64,000 nucleotides of DNA, from positions 62,001 through 126,000 of the forward strand of contig NZ_BAFU01000248.1 in assembly GCF_000308495.1 (NCBI RefSeq), written 5' to 3'. Within the stretch, counting starts at the first letter, position 1. Every line of letters starts with the position of its first letter. Source of the DNA: Nocardia brevicatena NBRC 12119. Lineage in GTDB: Bacteria > Actinomycetota > Actinomycetes > Mycobacteriales > Mycobacteriaceae. Shown piece by piece: positions 34,646 through 43,666 of the stretch. Under the pieces are notes generated by a model that did no database searches, was not told the DNA's origin, and worked only from the letters and a program-made list of their open reading frames with translations. The position numbers and the translations under genes are program-made.

Positions 34646-36056
34646 GCCGCTCCCAGGGTGCGGGCTCCGGGTAGTACTCGGCGAGGAAATCGGAGATGAC
34701 CTGTACCCGCTCGGCCTCGGCGACCTCGGGGAAGCTGCCGTCGTTGAGGCAGAAGAAGTCCACGTCGCGGTGGCGCGCCAACTCGTCCATCATGGCCAAC
34801 CCAGTGTGGCTGGTCGTGTCGACGTAACGCACCTTCGCCGCCTCCTGCGGCGCTGCGCGACCGGTGAACAGCGCGTAGTAGTGATACAGCGAGTTGGTCA
34901 CCGAGATATCGGTGGCAGCCCGGAAGCGGCTCGCGCTCGTTCGCACGAAATCCGCCGCGAACTCCTCTTCCATCTCCAGCAGCACACTGCGGCGTAGCGG
35001 AACCGGCGTGTGTTCCAGGTGCCGGGTGATGACATAGCCGAAGCGCTCGGCCAGCAGCGCTCGGTTCACTCGCGCGGCGTTTTCGAAACCGCTGCGCCGC
35101 TCGTTGTTGCGGCCCGGTCCGATCCTGGTGCCGGCCTCGATGAACCGGCTCATCCCGGCCGCGGTGAAGAACATCGACGGGCGCACCGGGCGCGCGAAGA
35201 ACATGTCGTCGTTGGCGTATAGGAAGTACTCGCCGAGTCCTTCGATGTGCTGCAACTGCGACTCCACCGCGTGCGAATTGAAGGTCGGCAAGTCCGTGGT
35301 GTCGCGGAAATGCTCCACCGCACGCACCACCGTGACCTTCGGATGCGTGGTCAACCAGTCCGGCATCGCCGAATCGGTGGCGATGAAGATCTTGCGTATC
35401 CACGGCGCGTTCTTGTGCACCGAGCGCAAGGCGTACTTCACCTCGTCGATCTGCCGGATCCTGGCGTCCGCCTCGTCGCCCTCGCCCACCGCGACCTGGG
35501 CGAGCATCCCGGCGCGGCGGGCGCGGAATTCGGGATCGGAACCGTCCACCCAGGAAATCACCAGGTCGATGTCGAAGCCGACGTCGCCGGGCTGCGGCGC
35601 GAACATGTCCACCAAGGTCGGCCAGTTCCGCTCGAACAGCCGAACCTCGGTGCGCTGGACGTCGGCGAGGTCGAAGACCGCCCTGGTCAGCGCGTTGGGG
35701 CGCGGGCAGGTTACCGTGTCGCCGTGGTACTCCCACAGTTCCACGTCGACGCGATGCGCCGGGTCGCTATCGCGCCCAAGCCGGAATACGTTGTGCCGCA
35801 ACTCTGTGCAGCGAAACCCCGCCGACACGGCGGCGGCCGTCACGCGGTGCACCATCGCGCAGTGCGCCGCGTCGGCGGCCAGCACGAGCTGGTGCCCGCT
35901 GCCGCGCACGAGCAGAAACGGCACTTCCGCCGCCGCCAGCTCCGCTCGCAGGTACCCGAGATCCTCGATCATCGCGGCCGACACGGCGAGGTTTCCCGCC
36001 GTCGTCCACGTACGGATCTCCACCGCCCCCGAGTTCATCGCGCCCATGTCCACCAT
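34593..36056 (-). CDS. cpsY: Stealth-family sugar phosphotransferase (CpsY type)
   Basis: The ATG at 36056 gives 487 residues. The conserved Stealth regions are present: [20 protein letters not shown] (CR1), then [37 protein letters not shown] (CR2) and later [18 protein letters not shown] and CLNDGSFPE (CR3/CR4). Stealth proteins transfer hexose-1-phosphate from UDP-sugars to make phosphodiester-linked polysaccharides of the cell envelope. Residues 1-180 form an N-terminal extension with [18 protein letters not shown]. Genes of this family are found in many pathogens. It overlaps cpdA tail to tail. Confidence 0.88.
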   Translation of the reverse strand: MVDMGAMNSGAVEIRTWTTAGNLAVSAAMIEDLGYLRAELAAAEVPFLLVRGSGHQLVLAADAAHCAMVHRVTAAAVSAGFRCTELRHNVFRLGRDSDPAHRVDVELWEYHGDTVTCPRPNALTRAVFDLADVQRTEVRLFERNWPTLVDMFAPQPGDVGFDIDLVISWVDGSDPEFRARRAGMLAQVAVGEGDEADARIRQIDEVKYALRSVHKNAPWIRKIFIATDSAMPDWLTTHPKVTVVRAVEHFRDTTDLPTFNSHAVESQLQHIEGLGEYFLYANDDMFFARPVRPSMFFTAAGMSRFIEAGTRIGPGRNNERRSGFENAARVNRALLAERFGYVITRHLEHTPVPLRRSVLLEMEEEFAADFVRTSASRFRAATDISVTNSLYHYYALFTGRAAPQEAAKVRYVDTTSHTGLAMMDELARHRDVDFFCLNDGSFPEVAEAERVQVISDFLAEYYPEPAPWERLSAPPRHSIPESTPGAA

Positions 36057-36545
36057 GATTGTCTCCACTTCCGTCCATCCGCTGGTTTCCGTTCCTTCCG
36101 GGCACCGCGCCGAGCGGCGTCCGGCGCCGATTGCCGTGGCATCGACGCGCCGGGACCGCGCTCCGCGCGGCGACATTCAGAGATGCGGAAGAATGCCGAA
36201 GCGTGGGTGCGAACTGATCACCGGAAATCCAGACGACTGGTAAACCATTTCGTTTTCACCTCACTCACGGCCGGACGCCGAAGCGTCGTGGATAGAAGTG
36301 GTGCACCGTGCGCGGAAGTCGCGAAGCACGCGTGGCAGGCATCCGAGCCGGACGGCCATCGGCCGACGGGAGGGTTGCCCAGACAACACCGGGCACCGTT
36401 ACGAATGATGCAACGCATTCGGCATTCCGTCAATCGGCGCAGCTGACCGCCCCTATCCTTCCGCTGCTTCCGGCCCCCGACCCGGCGACCACAGGTCGGA
36501 GCACATCTCCGGCAAAATGGTCAGGATGGTCTCACCAGGGCCGAG
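36057..36545. other. Gap without a recognisable gene
   Basis: About 490 bases upstream of cpsY. It should contain the cpsY promoter. No motif-bearing frame was found on either strand. Confidence 0.35.
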
Positions 36546-36797
36546 GTGTTCTCCGAAGCGTTCGACCGCCGAGCACCCGAGCTGACCGGCCTGCGCTGCG
36601 CTGTGTTCGTGCTCGGCGACATCGGGTACGGCGACACGGGCAACCGCGGCAGCGAGTTCGTGCCGAGAAGCTCACCGAGTGGGGCGCTATCCAGCTCGGC
36701 GAGCACGGGCGGCATGACGCGTCGACGCGCCGCGGACATGACTCGGGAAGTGGCCCGCGCCGCGCTCGATATCCCCGCTCTCGCCGCGGCCGGATAG
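36546..36797 (+). pseudogene. Flavodoxin-like remnant, frameshifted
   Basis: The plus strand reads FDRRAPELTGLRCAVFVLG and DIGYGDTGNRG, the flavin-binding 60s and 90s loops of a flavodoxin; then in another frame AEKLTEWGAIQLGEHGRHDA; then back to ADMTREVARAALDIPALAAA. At least two indels are present and the N-terminal phosphate loop is missing. Confidence 0.7.
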
Positions 36798-37130
36798 TCA
36801 CCGGAGAGCAGTTCGGACCAACGACAGAGCGCCGGCGGACAAGCCGCGCAGCGCCTTGGCTTGTTGTTCAAGGTGCAGGCGGGCGAGCGGCATCCCAGGT
36901 GAAAGGTGAAGCAGCCCTTGGTTGACCTCTCGGACATCAAGGAGATCGAGCCGGCGATTCGCCACTTCTACGACGTGCTGGGCTCGCAGGGCTTTCGCGC
37001 GGCGGCCGCGCCGGCCTATGCAAACGAGACACCGCGTTCGACCCACCGCAATCGCCGCACCAGGCCGGACGCGCCATGCGCGGTGGAGTTCCTGGAGGTC
37101 TCCTGCGATCAAGGAGTATCCGGGCGGCCA
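36798..37130. other. Gap between the flavodoxin remnant and the IS5-type element
   Basis: Both strands have open frames of 75-125 codons here, but none shows a known motif or ribosome site. A plus-strand frame from 36906 (VDLSDIKEIEPAIRHFYDVL) has protein-like composition for about 30 residues only. Nothing firm can be said. Confidence 0.3.
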
Positions 37131-38002
37131 AGAGAACATCTCATGTGGACAGAAATAGCTGCACCGTATCACCTGCCGGGTGAGGGATGCTCTGACTCGA
37201 CGTCTGGTTCGGCGATATGTTGTGGGACATCGCCGAACCGTTGATTCCGAAGTTCGCTGCGCGCCGCCAGGGTGGTGGGACCGCGCCGGTCGGTGGTCGT
37301 ACGGTGTTCACCGCGATAGTGTCCGTGTTGACCAGTGGGTGTGCGTGGCGGCAGTTGCCGCCGGCGTTCGGGGTGAGTGGGCCCACCGCGCATCGCCGAT
37401 CCACCGCCCGAGCCGCCGCGGGGTTCTTCGACCGACTGCATCGGGAGGCCCTGGACCGGCTCGGAGCAGCCGGGGAGGTGGACCGGTCGGCGGCGATCGT
37501 GGACCCGGCGTTCGTGCGGGCCGGAAAAGGGGAGGATCGCTGACCGGCCGCAATCCTCTTCGATCGCGGCAAGGCGGGTTCGAAGATCCACCTGTTCTCC
37601 GACGCGAACAGGATCCCGCTGGTCACCGCCGTGAACGGCGCGAACGCCCACGGCAGCGTTATGCTGCGGCCACTGGTGGAGGCGATTGCAGCGATCCGGC
37701 CCCGGCGCGGACCGCGCCGCCGTCGAGCCGAGCGGCTGCGTGCCGACACCGGCTACGACTATCCCGCCACCGTCATCGGCTGCGCTGCCGGCGCATCATC
37801 TCGCGCATCACTCGCCGCGGCATCGACGACTCCACCCGACTGGGCCGCCATCAATGGGAGATCGAACGCACCCTCGCCCGGCTCGCCGGCTACCGGCGTC
37901 CGGCCATCCGCTACGAACGCCACGGGCATCTGTTCGCGGCCTTCCTCGACCTTGCTGCCGCGCTCATCTGCTACAAGGAACGCCCCATATGAGACGCCCT
38001 CT
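37131..38002 (+). mobile_element. IS5-family insertion sequence, decayed, ends recognisable
   Basis: The element is about 872 bp, normal for the IS427-like group of IS5. Its ends, AGAGAACATCTCATGTG on the left and CATATGAGACGCCCTCT on the right, are imperfect inverted repeats (13 of 17). Inside lies a broken transposase. Target duplications are not obvious. Confidence 0.65.
37217..37992 (+). pseudogene. IS5-family transposase, multiple frameshifts
   Basis: It begins MLWDIAEPLIPKFAARRQGG and GGRTVFTAIVSVLTSGCAWR with AAAGFFDRLHREALDRLG, then stops at 37543. Catalytic-domain pieces continue in other frames: VNGANAHGSVMLRPLVEAI and RADTGYDYP, and finally IISRITRRGIDDSTRLGRHQ with WEIERTLARLAGYRRPAIRY. 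The DDE residues are split over at least three frames, so it is inactive. Confidence 0.82.
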
Positions 38003-38402
38003 AAGTGAGCAGTTCGGGCGCACCCGCATATCGTCTGATGGCGAGTTCTTCGGGGTTGCGGTAGGGATATCCGGTTCGGTATGCAGCCTGGGACGGGTGG
38101 CACAGGCCCGCCGGTGGTGGGGCGGGCGGGGCTGGGGTGTGGAGCGTCGCCGGGCGGCTTTCGGGCCGGTCGCTGGTGGGCCCGGGGGCGGTGCTGCTGC
38201 GGCGAGCAGTGCTGCTTGAAGGGTGAGCAGGTCCATGAGGACGGCTGTGAAGGCTTGCTCGATGTGCATTCCGCTGGTGTTGTGGTACATCGGTACCGGT
38301 CGGGTGCGGTATCGGGTTCGTGTCCGTATCGGTGGGGGAGGGTGGACGGGTGGTGGTGCGGTGCTCGGTGTCGCCGGTCAGCGGGGCGGCGGTAGTATGG
38401 TC

Positions 38403-38500
38403 CTCTGGCTCGCCGGCTATCGGCGCCTGGGCGTCTACCCAGAACGCCACAGGCATCTGCTCATTGCATTTCTATACCTCACCGCTGTGCTCACCTGCAG
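38403..38500 (+). pseudogene. IS5-family transposase C-terminal scrap
   Basis: LAGYRRLGVYPERHRHLLIA and FLYLTAVLTCSRR repeat the C-terminal end seen in the nearby element. About 32 codons remain. It is a second, shorter copy of a related element, in the same orientation. Confidence 0.6.
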
Positions 38501-38702
38501 TCGGCGGTCCGGCGACTGCGAATACAGCCGCCGAGCTACGTCTCTGTTCGAGGGTTCGCCCCGCAAGCGCTCCCGAGGTATCAGAGTCAACTTATGGCGC
38601 GATCTCGATGACGACGCGGTCTCCTGGGGTGCATGGCCGATACAGCACACCGAGCGGAGCCTGAGCCCCCGGTGCGAGCAGACCACCGAACTGCAAGGGC
38701 AG

Positions 38703-38900
38703 GTGCATGCCCATTTTGGCAGGCACCAACCCGATCACCCGCGCCTCCGGCAAGAAGATCGCTGCCGCCCGGTTCGTGCACAGCGACCGACTCATCGACG
38801 CCCTCATTCGGCAGGCGTTCTGCCCCGACCGCCTTGCCCGGCGCCCGCGTCTACTACGACTGCCACCGCATCCGCGGCCGCGATCGCCGACGACCGGTCC
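38703..38900 (+). pseudogene. IS110-family transposase C-terminal remnant
   Basis: LAGTNPITRASGKKIAAARF and VHSDRLIDALIRQAF, followed in another frame by LPGARVYYDCHRIRGRD, match the C-terminal transposase_20-type domain of IS110 proteins. The N-terminal RuvC-like domain is missing, and a frameshift is present. Confidence 0.72.
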
Positions 38901-38985
38901 AGATCCTCGACCGCGCCGAGCCGGTCCAGCGCTTTCCGGGGCAGCCGATCGAAGAACCCGGCGGCGGTTCGGGTCCTTGCTCGCA
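38870..38985 (-). pseudogene. IS5-family transposase internal scrap
   Basis: On the minus strand RTRTAAGFFDRLPRKALDRL and GAVEDLDRSSAI closely resemble the AAAGFFDRLHREALDRLG part of the element at 37131-38002. It is an inverted fragment next to the IS110 scrap. Confidence 0.6.
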
Positions 38986-39252
38986 GACCGGATGCGGTTT
39001 CGTGGTCCATCTGTCCCGTGAACGTTCCGGTGTGTGTTCGATCGGCTGGTAATCGTATCCACCGATGAAACCTCCGGATCTCCGACGCGGCGGCCGCCGC
39101 GGGTGGACCGAAGACCGGCCACTTCCTGTCCTCGGTCACCGCGCAACTCGAGAGAATGACGTGCCGGAGAGATCCGATCGTCGCCCGGGTCGGAACAGCC
39201 TCCATGTTGCTTCGGTTCTGTTGATCCCGCGAGCGTCCTTCCCATCGATGCC

Positions 39253-40887
39253 CTACCCCTCGGTGAGCCGCCCACCGGCAATGTGCCAGCGGCGTGTCGC
39301 TCGCACCGAATCCAGCATCCGGCGGTCGTGTGTCACCAGAACGAGTGTGCCGGAGAAAGAGTCGATGGCCTGCTCGAGCTGTTCGATGGCGGGTAGGTCG
39401 AGATGGTTGGTCGGCTCGTCGAGGACGAGCAGGTTCACGCCGCGGGCCTGCAGCAAGGCCAGCGCGGCGCGGGTACGCTCTCCGGGGGACAGGGTGTCGC
39501 AGGCGCGGTTGACGTGTGGGCCGCACAGACCGAACTTGGCGAGCAGGGTGCGCACATCGGCATCGGGCCAGTCGGGCATCGCCGCGCCGAAGGTGTCGGC
39601 GAGGGTGGCGTCACCGCGGAACAGGCCGCGCGCCTGGTCGACCTCGCCGATCTGCACGCCTGAGCCAAGTGCGGCAGTGCCCGTATCGGGGGCGAGCCTG
39701 CCGAGCAACAGGGCGAGCAGGGTGGACTTGCCTGAGCCGTTTGCACCGGTCAGGACGATGCGGTCGGCCCAATCGATCTGGACGGTGACCGGTCCGAGAG
39801 CGAATTCGCCGCGCGCGACAGTGGCGTTGTTCACTGTCGCCACGACGGAACCACTGCGTGGAGCTGTCGCGATCTCCATGCGTAGTTCCCACTCTTTGCG
39901 CGGTTCCTCGACCACGTCGAGCCGTTCGATGCGGCGCTGCGTCTGGCGGGCCTTGGCGGCTTGCTTCTCAGTGGACTCGGCGCGGGTCCTGCGGCTGACC
40001 TTGTCGTCGTTCTTGCTCTTGCGGCGTGCGTTGCGGACACCCTTTTCCAACCAGTTGCGTTGCATCAGTGCCCGTGCCTCCAAACCGGCCTTGGTAGCGG
40101 CGAATTCGTCGTACGCCTGGCGGGCGTGCCGGCGCGCGATCTCGTGTTCGGCCAGGTAGGAGTCGTAGCCCCCGTCGTAGAAGCTCACCTGCTGTTGCGC
40201 GAGGTCGAGTTCGAGGACACTGTTCACAGTGCGGGTCAGGAACTCGCGGTCGTGGCTGATGATCATCAGCGGGACCCTGGCACCGGTGACGAAACGCTCC
40301 AGGCGATCGAGACCGTCGAGGTCGAGGTCGTTGGTGGGTTCGTCGAGCAGCAGGATATCGAAGCGCGACAGCAGGACCGAAGCGAGACCGACGCGGGCGG
40401 CTTGTCCGCCGGACAGGCCTGTCATCAGGGTGGCCAGTCCACCGGCGAGGCCGTCGGTGAGCCCGAGATCGGCGGCGACCTTCTCGGCGCGCTGGTCGAG
40501 GTCGGCGCCCCCGAGGGCCAGCCAGTGTTCGAGCGCGGGGGAGTAGTCATCGTCGCCGTCGCCCAGGCGTGCGGCAGCCGCGTCCATGACCTGCCGGGCG
40601 TGCGCGACACCGGTCCGACGAGCGAGGAATTCGAGTACGGTCTCGCCGCCTATGCGTTCGGGTTCCTGGGTCAGATATCCGACGGTGGCGTCAGGCGGGC
40701 TCAGCGTGATCGTGCCTTCGTCCGAGGCGCCGTCGGCGAGTATGCGCAACAGTGTCGACTTGCCCGCCCCGTTGACACCGACCAGACCGATCACGTCGCC
40801 GGGAGCGAGGGTGAGATGGAGGTCGGAGAAGAGGGTGCGTTCGCCGTGCCCGGCCGCCAGACCGCTGGCATGCAATGTTGCGCTCAC
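39253..40887 (-). CDS. ABC-F family ATPase (ribosome-associated type)
   Basis: This 544-residue protein has two ABC domains and no membrane segments, the ABC-F plan. Walker A motifs are GVNGAGKST and GANGSGKST; signatures are LSGGQ and LSPGE; Walker B motifs are ILLLDEPTNDLD and LLVLDEPTNHLD. The linker between the domains is basic and helical (NWLEKGVRNARRKSKNDDK), as in proteins that act at the ribosomal E-site. It resembles mycobacterial Rv1473-type proteins, annotated as macrolide resistance. Antibiotic protection is possible; a housekeeping translation role is equally possible. Confidence 0.88.
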   Translation of the reverse strand: MSATLHASGLAAGHGERTLFSDLHLTLAPGDVIGLVGVNGAGKSTLLRILADGASDEGTITLSPPDATVGYLTQEPERIGGETVLEFLARRTGVAHARQVMDAAAARLGDGDDDYSPALEHWLALGGADLDQRAEKVAADLGLTDGLAGGLATLMTGLSGGQAARVGLASVLLSRFDILLLDEPTNDLDLDGLDRLERFVTGARVPLMIISHDREFLTRTVNSVLELDLAQQQVSFYDGGYDSYLAEHEIARRHARQAYDEFAATKAGLEARALMQRNWLEKGVRNARRKSKNDDKVSRRTRAESTEKQAAKARQTQRRIERLDVVEEPRKEWELRMEIATAPRSGSVVATVNNATVARGEFALGPVTVQIDWADRIVLTGANGSGKSTLLALLLGRLAPDTGTAALGSGVQIGEVDQARGLFRGDATLADTFGAAMPDWPDADVRTLLAKFGLCGPHVNRACDTLSPGERTRAALALLQARGVNLLVLDEPTNHLDLPAIEQLEQAIDSFSGTLVLVTHDRRMLDSVRATRRWHIAGGRLTEG

Positions 40888-41044
40888 CAGGCGTATTCTG
40901 CCCTCATCGGCTGCAACGCCGAGATCTGACCCACTGGGCCATGGCGGTGGCGAGGTCTTGATGAGCCGAGTCGAAACCGCCGAGCGTATCCGGTTGCTCG
41001 GCGATCTCGGAGATCATGTCGGTGAGGACCTGGCGGGCGTGGAT

Positions 41045-41418
41045 GCCCGGTCCTCGGCGTTCACCAATACGACCACCACATCCAAGGGCTTGTTGCGAGC
41101 CAAGTCGTCCGGGTCGGGTTCGGCTCCGTTAGCAGCGTGCAGTTTCCGGTGGGCTGCAGCCGTCCGGGTCGGGACCTGAACCACCTCGTGGCCGGCCGGC
41201 AGCAGGCCATCGGCGAGGCGGCGGGCGAACCCGTGACCATCTTCGATGGCCCACGGGACATATGCATCATCGGTGATCGACCGGATCTATTCGAGCAGAG
41301 CAGCGATCGGCGACCCATCGTTCTTCACGGTCAGCGGCTTGCCGACCCGCCTGCCGGCGGCATCGACAGCTACCGCGGCATGGGCGTGCTTGTGCGGGTC
41401 GATTCCCACTGTCACCAT
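41045..41418 (-). pseudogene. IS110-family transposase N-terminal remnant
   Basis: From ATG 41418 the minus strand reads VTVGIDPHKHAHAAVAVDAA and RRVGKPLTVKND, then after a frameshift VPWAIEDGHGFARRLADGLL and HEVVQVPTRTAAAHRKLHAA. These are the DEDD/RuvC-like N-terminal motifs of IS110 transposases. The sequence then leaves the family near 41130. It is truncated and frameshifted. Confidence 0.82.
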
Positions 41419-41573
41419 CGAGAGGTCCTCTCTTCTTGCCATCGCAGATGACGGGACAAGCGAGTTTTGCGGCATCTGCCGCCGTCGTTCGGGAGTGAGC
41501 CCCGAGCAGGTTTCGGTAGCCGGCGAATGGTGGCGGTCGCGGTGGTGGGATCGCTTGTACATCTGCCGCGGTG

Positions 41574-42842
41574 TCAGGCACCCGCCTCGTCCGGCCCGGC
41601 GGCGGTCCGTGTGGGCGGGCGGCGCGCGAAATCCGGTGCGTGTTCCGGAAACACCCCGCGTGCGAGGAGATACGGAGGCAGACTGCGCGCCACCGGGATC
41701 CGGCGCAACAGTCGCAGCGCGCGCGGTGCGCGGGCCGCGTTGGCGATCTCGATCCGACCGGAGAGCGTCGGCACGATCAGGCGGGCGTGCAGCACCCGCT
41801 GTATTCCTTGGATCACCGCAGTCGAGATGACGCGCCGGCGCTGTACCCGGGCCAGATCGCGGGTCGTTGTGGTTCCCGCCAGCAGCGGTGCCGCCAGTAT
41901 TCTGGCGGCGGCGACGGCGTCCTGAATCGCGAGATTGATGCCGACACCCCCGACCGGGGACATTGCGTGCGCCGCGTCGCCGATGCAGAGCAGGCCATCG
42001 ACGTACCAGGTGCTCAGCCGATCCAGCTGAACATCGAGCAGCTTCACCTCGTCCCATCTGGTCAGGGTGTCACGTCGGCTACCGAGCCAGGGCGCGGCCT
42101 CGGCCATGCCGCGCATGATGTCCTGGACCGGCCCACGCCGGGCTTCGGTGTCGGCACCCTTGGCGATGAGGGTGGCGCACTGCCAGTAGTCACCACGGTC
42201 GAGCATGACCGCGGCGCGGCGGGCGGTGACGATGGGGAGCGCTCCTGCGGGATCGTTATCGGTGCGCGGGAGACGGAACCACCACACATCCATCGGGGTC
42301 GGCCAGCTCCGCGAGGGCAGTCCGGTCGAGGCACGCAGCACCGAAGCGCGACCGTCGCACGCCACCGTGAGGTCGGCGTGTATTGCGCCGGTCGCACCGT
42401 CGGCCGTTCGATAGGCGCAGCCGACGACCTTGCCTTCGGTCCGAATCAGTTCGGTCGCTTCGGTCTTCATCCGCAGACGAAAGCTCGGCTCCTGCGCGGC
42501 GGTCCGGGCCAACAGGTCGAGCAGGTCCCACTGCGGCACCATCGCCACGTACTTGTGCGTGCCGGGCAGGTGGTCGAACGTGGCCAGCAGTTGCGTACCG
42601 CCCGCGATCGGCAGCAGTACCTGTTTCAACTTGCGCGCTCCCAGCTTCTCGAATTCGGCACCGAGGCCCAGCTCGTCGAGCAGGTCGAGCGTGGTGGGGT
42701 GCACGGTGTCGCCGCGGAAATCGCGCAGGAAGTCCTGGTGCTTCTCCAGCACGGTGACCTCCACGCCGGCTCGGGCGAGCAGTAGCCCCAGCATCAGTCC
42801 CGCCGGCCCGCCGCCGACTACCAGGCAGGTTGTCCGTTCCAT
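41574..42842 (-). CDS. FAD-dependent monooxygenase-like oxidoreductase
   Basis: This 422-residue class A flavoprotein shows the FAD motif VVGGGPAGLMLGLLLARAGV at residues 8-27, a DG-type motif in DLTVACDGRASVLR and the GD motif in LLCIGDAAHAMSPVGGVGIN. The length is right for p-hydroxybenzoate-hydroxylase-like enzymes that hydroxylate aromatic compounds with NAD(P)H and oxygen. TPMDVWWFRLPR matches a subgroup common in actinobacteria whose substrate is unknown. It stands alone, with ATG at 42842. Confidence 0.82.
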   Translation of the reverse strand: MERTTCLVVGGGPAGLMLGLLLARAGVEVTVLEKHQDFLRDFRGDTVHPTTLDLLDELGLGAEFEKLGARKLKQVLLPIAGGTQLLATFDHLPGTHKYVAMVPQWDLLDLLARTAAQEPSFRLRMKTEATELIRTEGKVVGCAYRTADGATGAIHADLTVACDGRASVLRASTGLPSRSWPTPMDVWWFRLPRTDNDPAGALPIVTARRAAVMLDRGDYWQCATLIAKGADTEARRGPVQDIMRGMAEAAPWLGSRRDTLTRWDEVKLLDVQLDRLSTWYVDGLLCIGDAAHAMSPVGGVGINLAIQDAVAAARILAAPLLAGTTTTRDLARVQRRRVISTAVIQGIQRVLHARLIVPTLSGRIEIANAARAPRALRLLRRIPVARSLPPYLLARGVFPEHAPDFARRPPTRTAAGPDEAGA

Positions 42843-42971
42843 GAGAAGTCTCCTTCGATCGCCGCGCTGTCATCCGGAGTTCTCCTCGAGATGCTAACCG
42901 CGATCCGGTCGACTCACCGCCCGTCCGGCCGCGTCGGTCCGATCTTCATGCGCACGGGATGATGGTTTGCC

Positions 42972-42999
42972 CGCTTCGCCGGCATCTGCCGGCGAAGCG
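42972..42999. terminator. Perfect hairpin upstream of the fused gene fragments
   Basis: CGCTTCGCCGGC and GCCGGCGAAGCG form a perfect 12-bp stem with a 4-base loop (ATCT). It lies between the FAD oxidoreductase start and the benzoylformate-decarboxylase-like fragment. No adjacent gene ends here, so it may be a relic terminator. Confidence 0.4.
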
Positions 43000-43014
43000 A
43001 ACCGACCGACCACT

Positions 43015-43098
43015 ATGACCGAGAAATCGACCGTTCACAGCGTGACCTACGATTTGTTGAGGTCATTGGGCCTGACGACCGTCTTCGGTAATCCAGGG
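43015..43098 (+). pseudogene. Benzoylformate-decarboxylase-like N-terminal fragment
   Basis: From ATG 43015 the sequence TVHSVTYDLLRSLGLTTVFG followed by NPGS is the typical N-terminus of ThDP-dependent benzoylformate decarboxylase, including the loop before the catalytic Glu. After about 28 codons similarity ends abruptly at 43098 and hydratase-like sequence begins. It is a truncated fragment. Confidence 0.65.
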
Positions 43099-43099
43099 T

Positions 43100-43300
43100 C
43101 CAGTGCTGCCGGAGGCCGGCGTTGCCGGGGGCATCTCGGCGATCGTCGGTGTCCCGCGTCCGGTCGTCACCGCGGTTCGCGGACCGGCCGTCGGCGTGGG
43201 CGTGCCGCTCGCGCCGGCGGCGGATTTCACCGTCGCCCGTTCCGACGTCTTCTTCTCCATGCCGTTCACTTCGATCGGACTGATGCCGGACGGCCCGGCC
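43100..43300 (+). pseudogene. Enoyl-CoA hydratase-like fragment
   Basis: The frame reads IVGVPRPVVTAVRGPAVGVG, VPLAPAADFTVARSDVFF and FTSIGLMPDG, the central crotonase region. Pieces of later sequence may follow in other frames to about 43440. The N-terminus is missing and is replaced by the decarboxylase fragment. Confidence 0.65.
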
Positions 43301-43666
43301 TGCGCCCGATGGCGGCCCTGTGCGAACTGGTCTCCCCCCGGCGGATTCGGCCAGGATGGTGGGCGAGCAGGAAAGCATCGATTTCACGCGCGATCACGCG
43401 CTGACCTTCGTCTCGGTATTCGATGCGGTGGTCTTCACGCATTGACTCCCGGATCCCGACCCTTCGACCGGCGCATACGGCTCGGTGGCACTCGTTCATT
43501 GGGGACTGTGCCGTTGGGCGGCGTGGTGAAAGCGGGCGGAACGATGGTATGGCCGCGGTCGGCGTCGTTGCCGGCCTGTCCACGTCGTCGAGAACTACCC
43601 CCGTCCACTTGTCCGGCGGCGCGCCGGCTGCCGCGAGGTTGATACTCCTCAGGGACAGAGAGGTGT
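43301..43666. other. Decayed stretch without a clear gene
   Basis: It follows the hydratase fragment and leads up to the 3' end of the acyl-CoA ligase. Short frames are present; none is protein-like for more than about 20 codons. Confidence 0.3.

Noticed and set aside
35104-36446. Two long plus-strand frames opposite cpsY
   Set aside because: Both are shadows; Stealth motifs lie on the minus strand.
37964-38290. Minus-strand small protein beginning MYHNTSGMHIEQAFTAVLMD
   Set aside because: The first 30 residues look plausible but the rest is Pro/Arg-rich and the frame overlaps the right end of the IS5-type element; no ribosome site.
42972-42999. Attachment site for a prophage
   Set aside because: The palindrome is isolated; no integrase, tRNA gene or phage gene is nearby.
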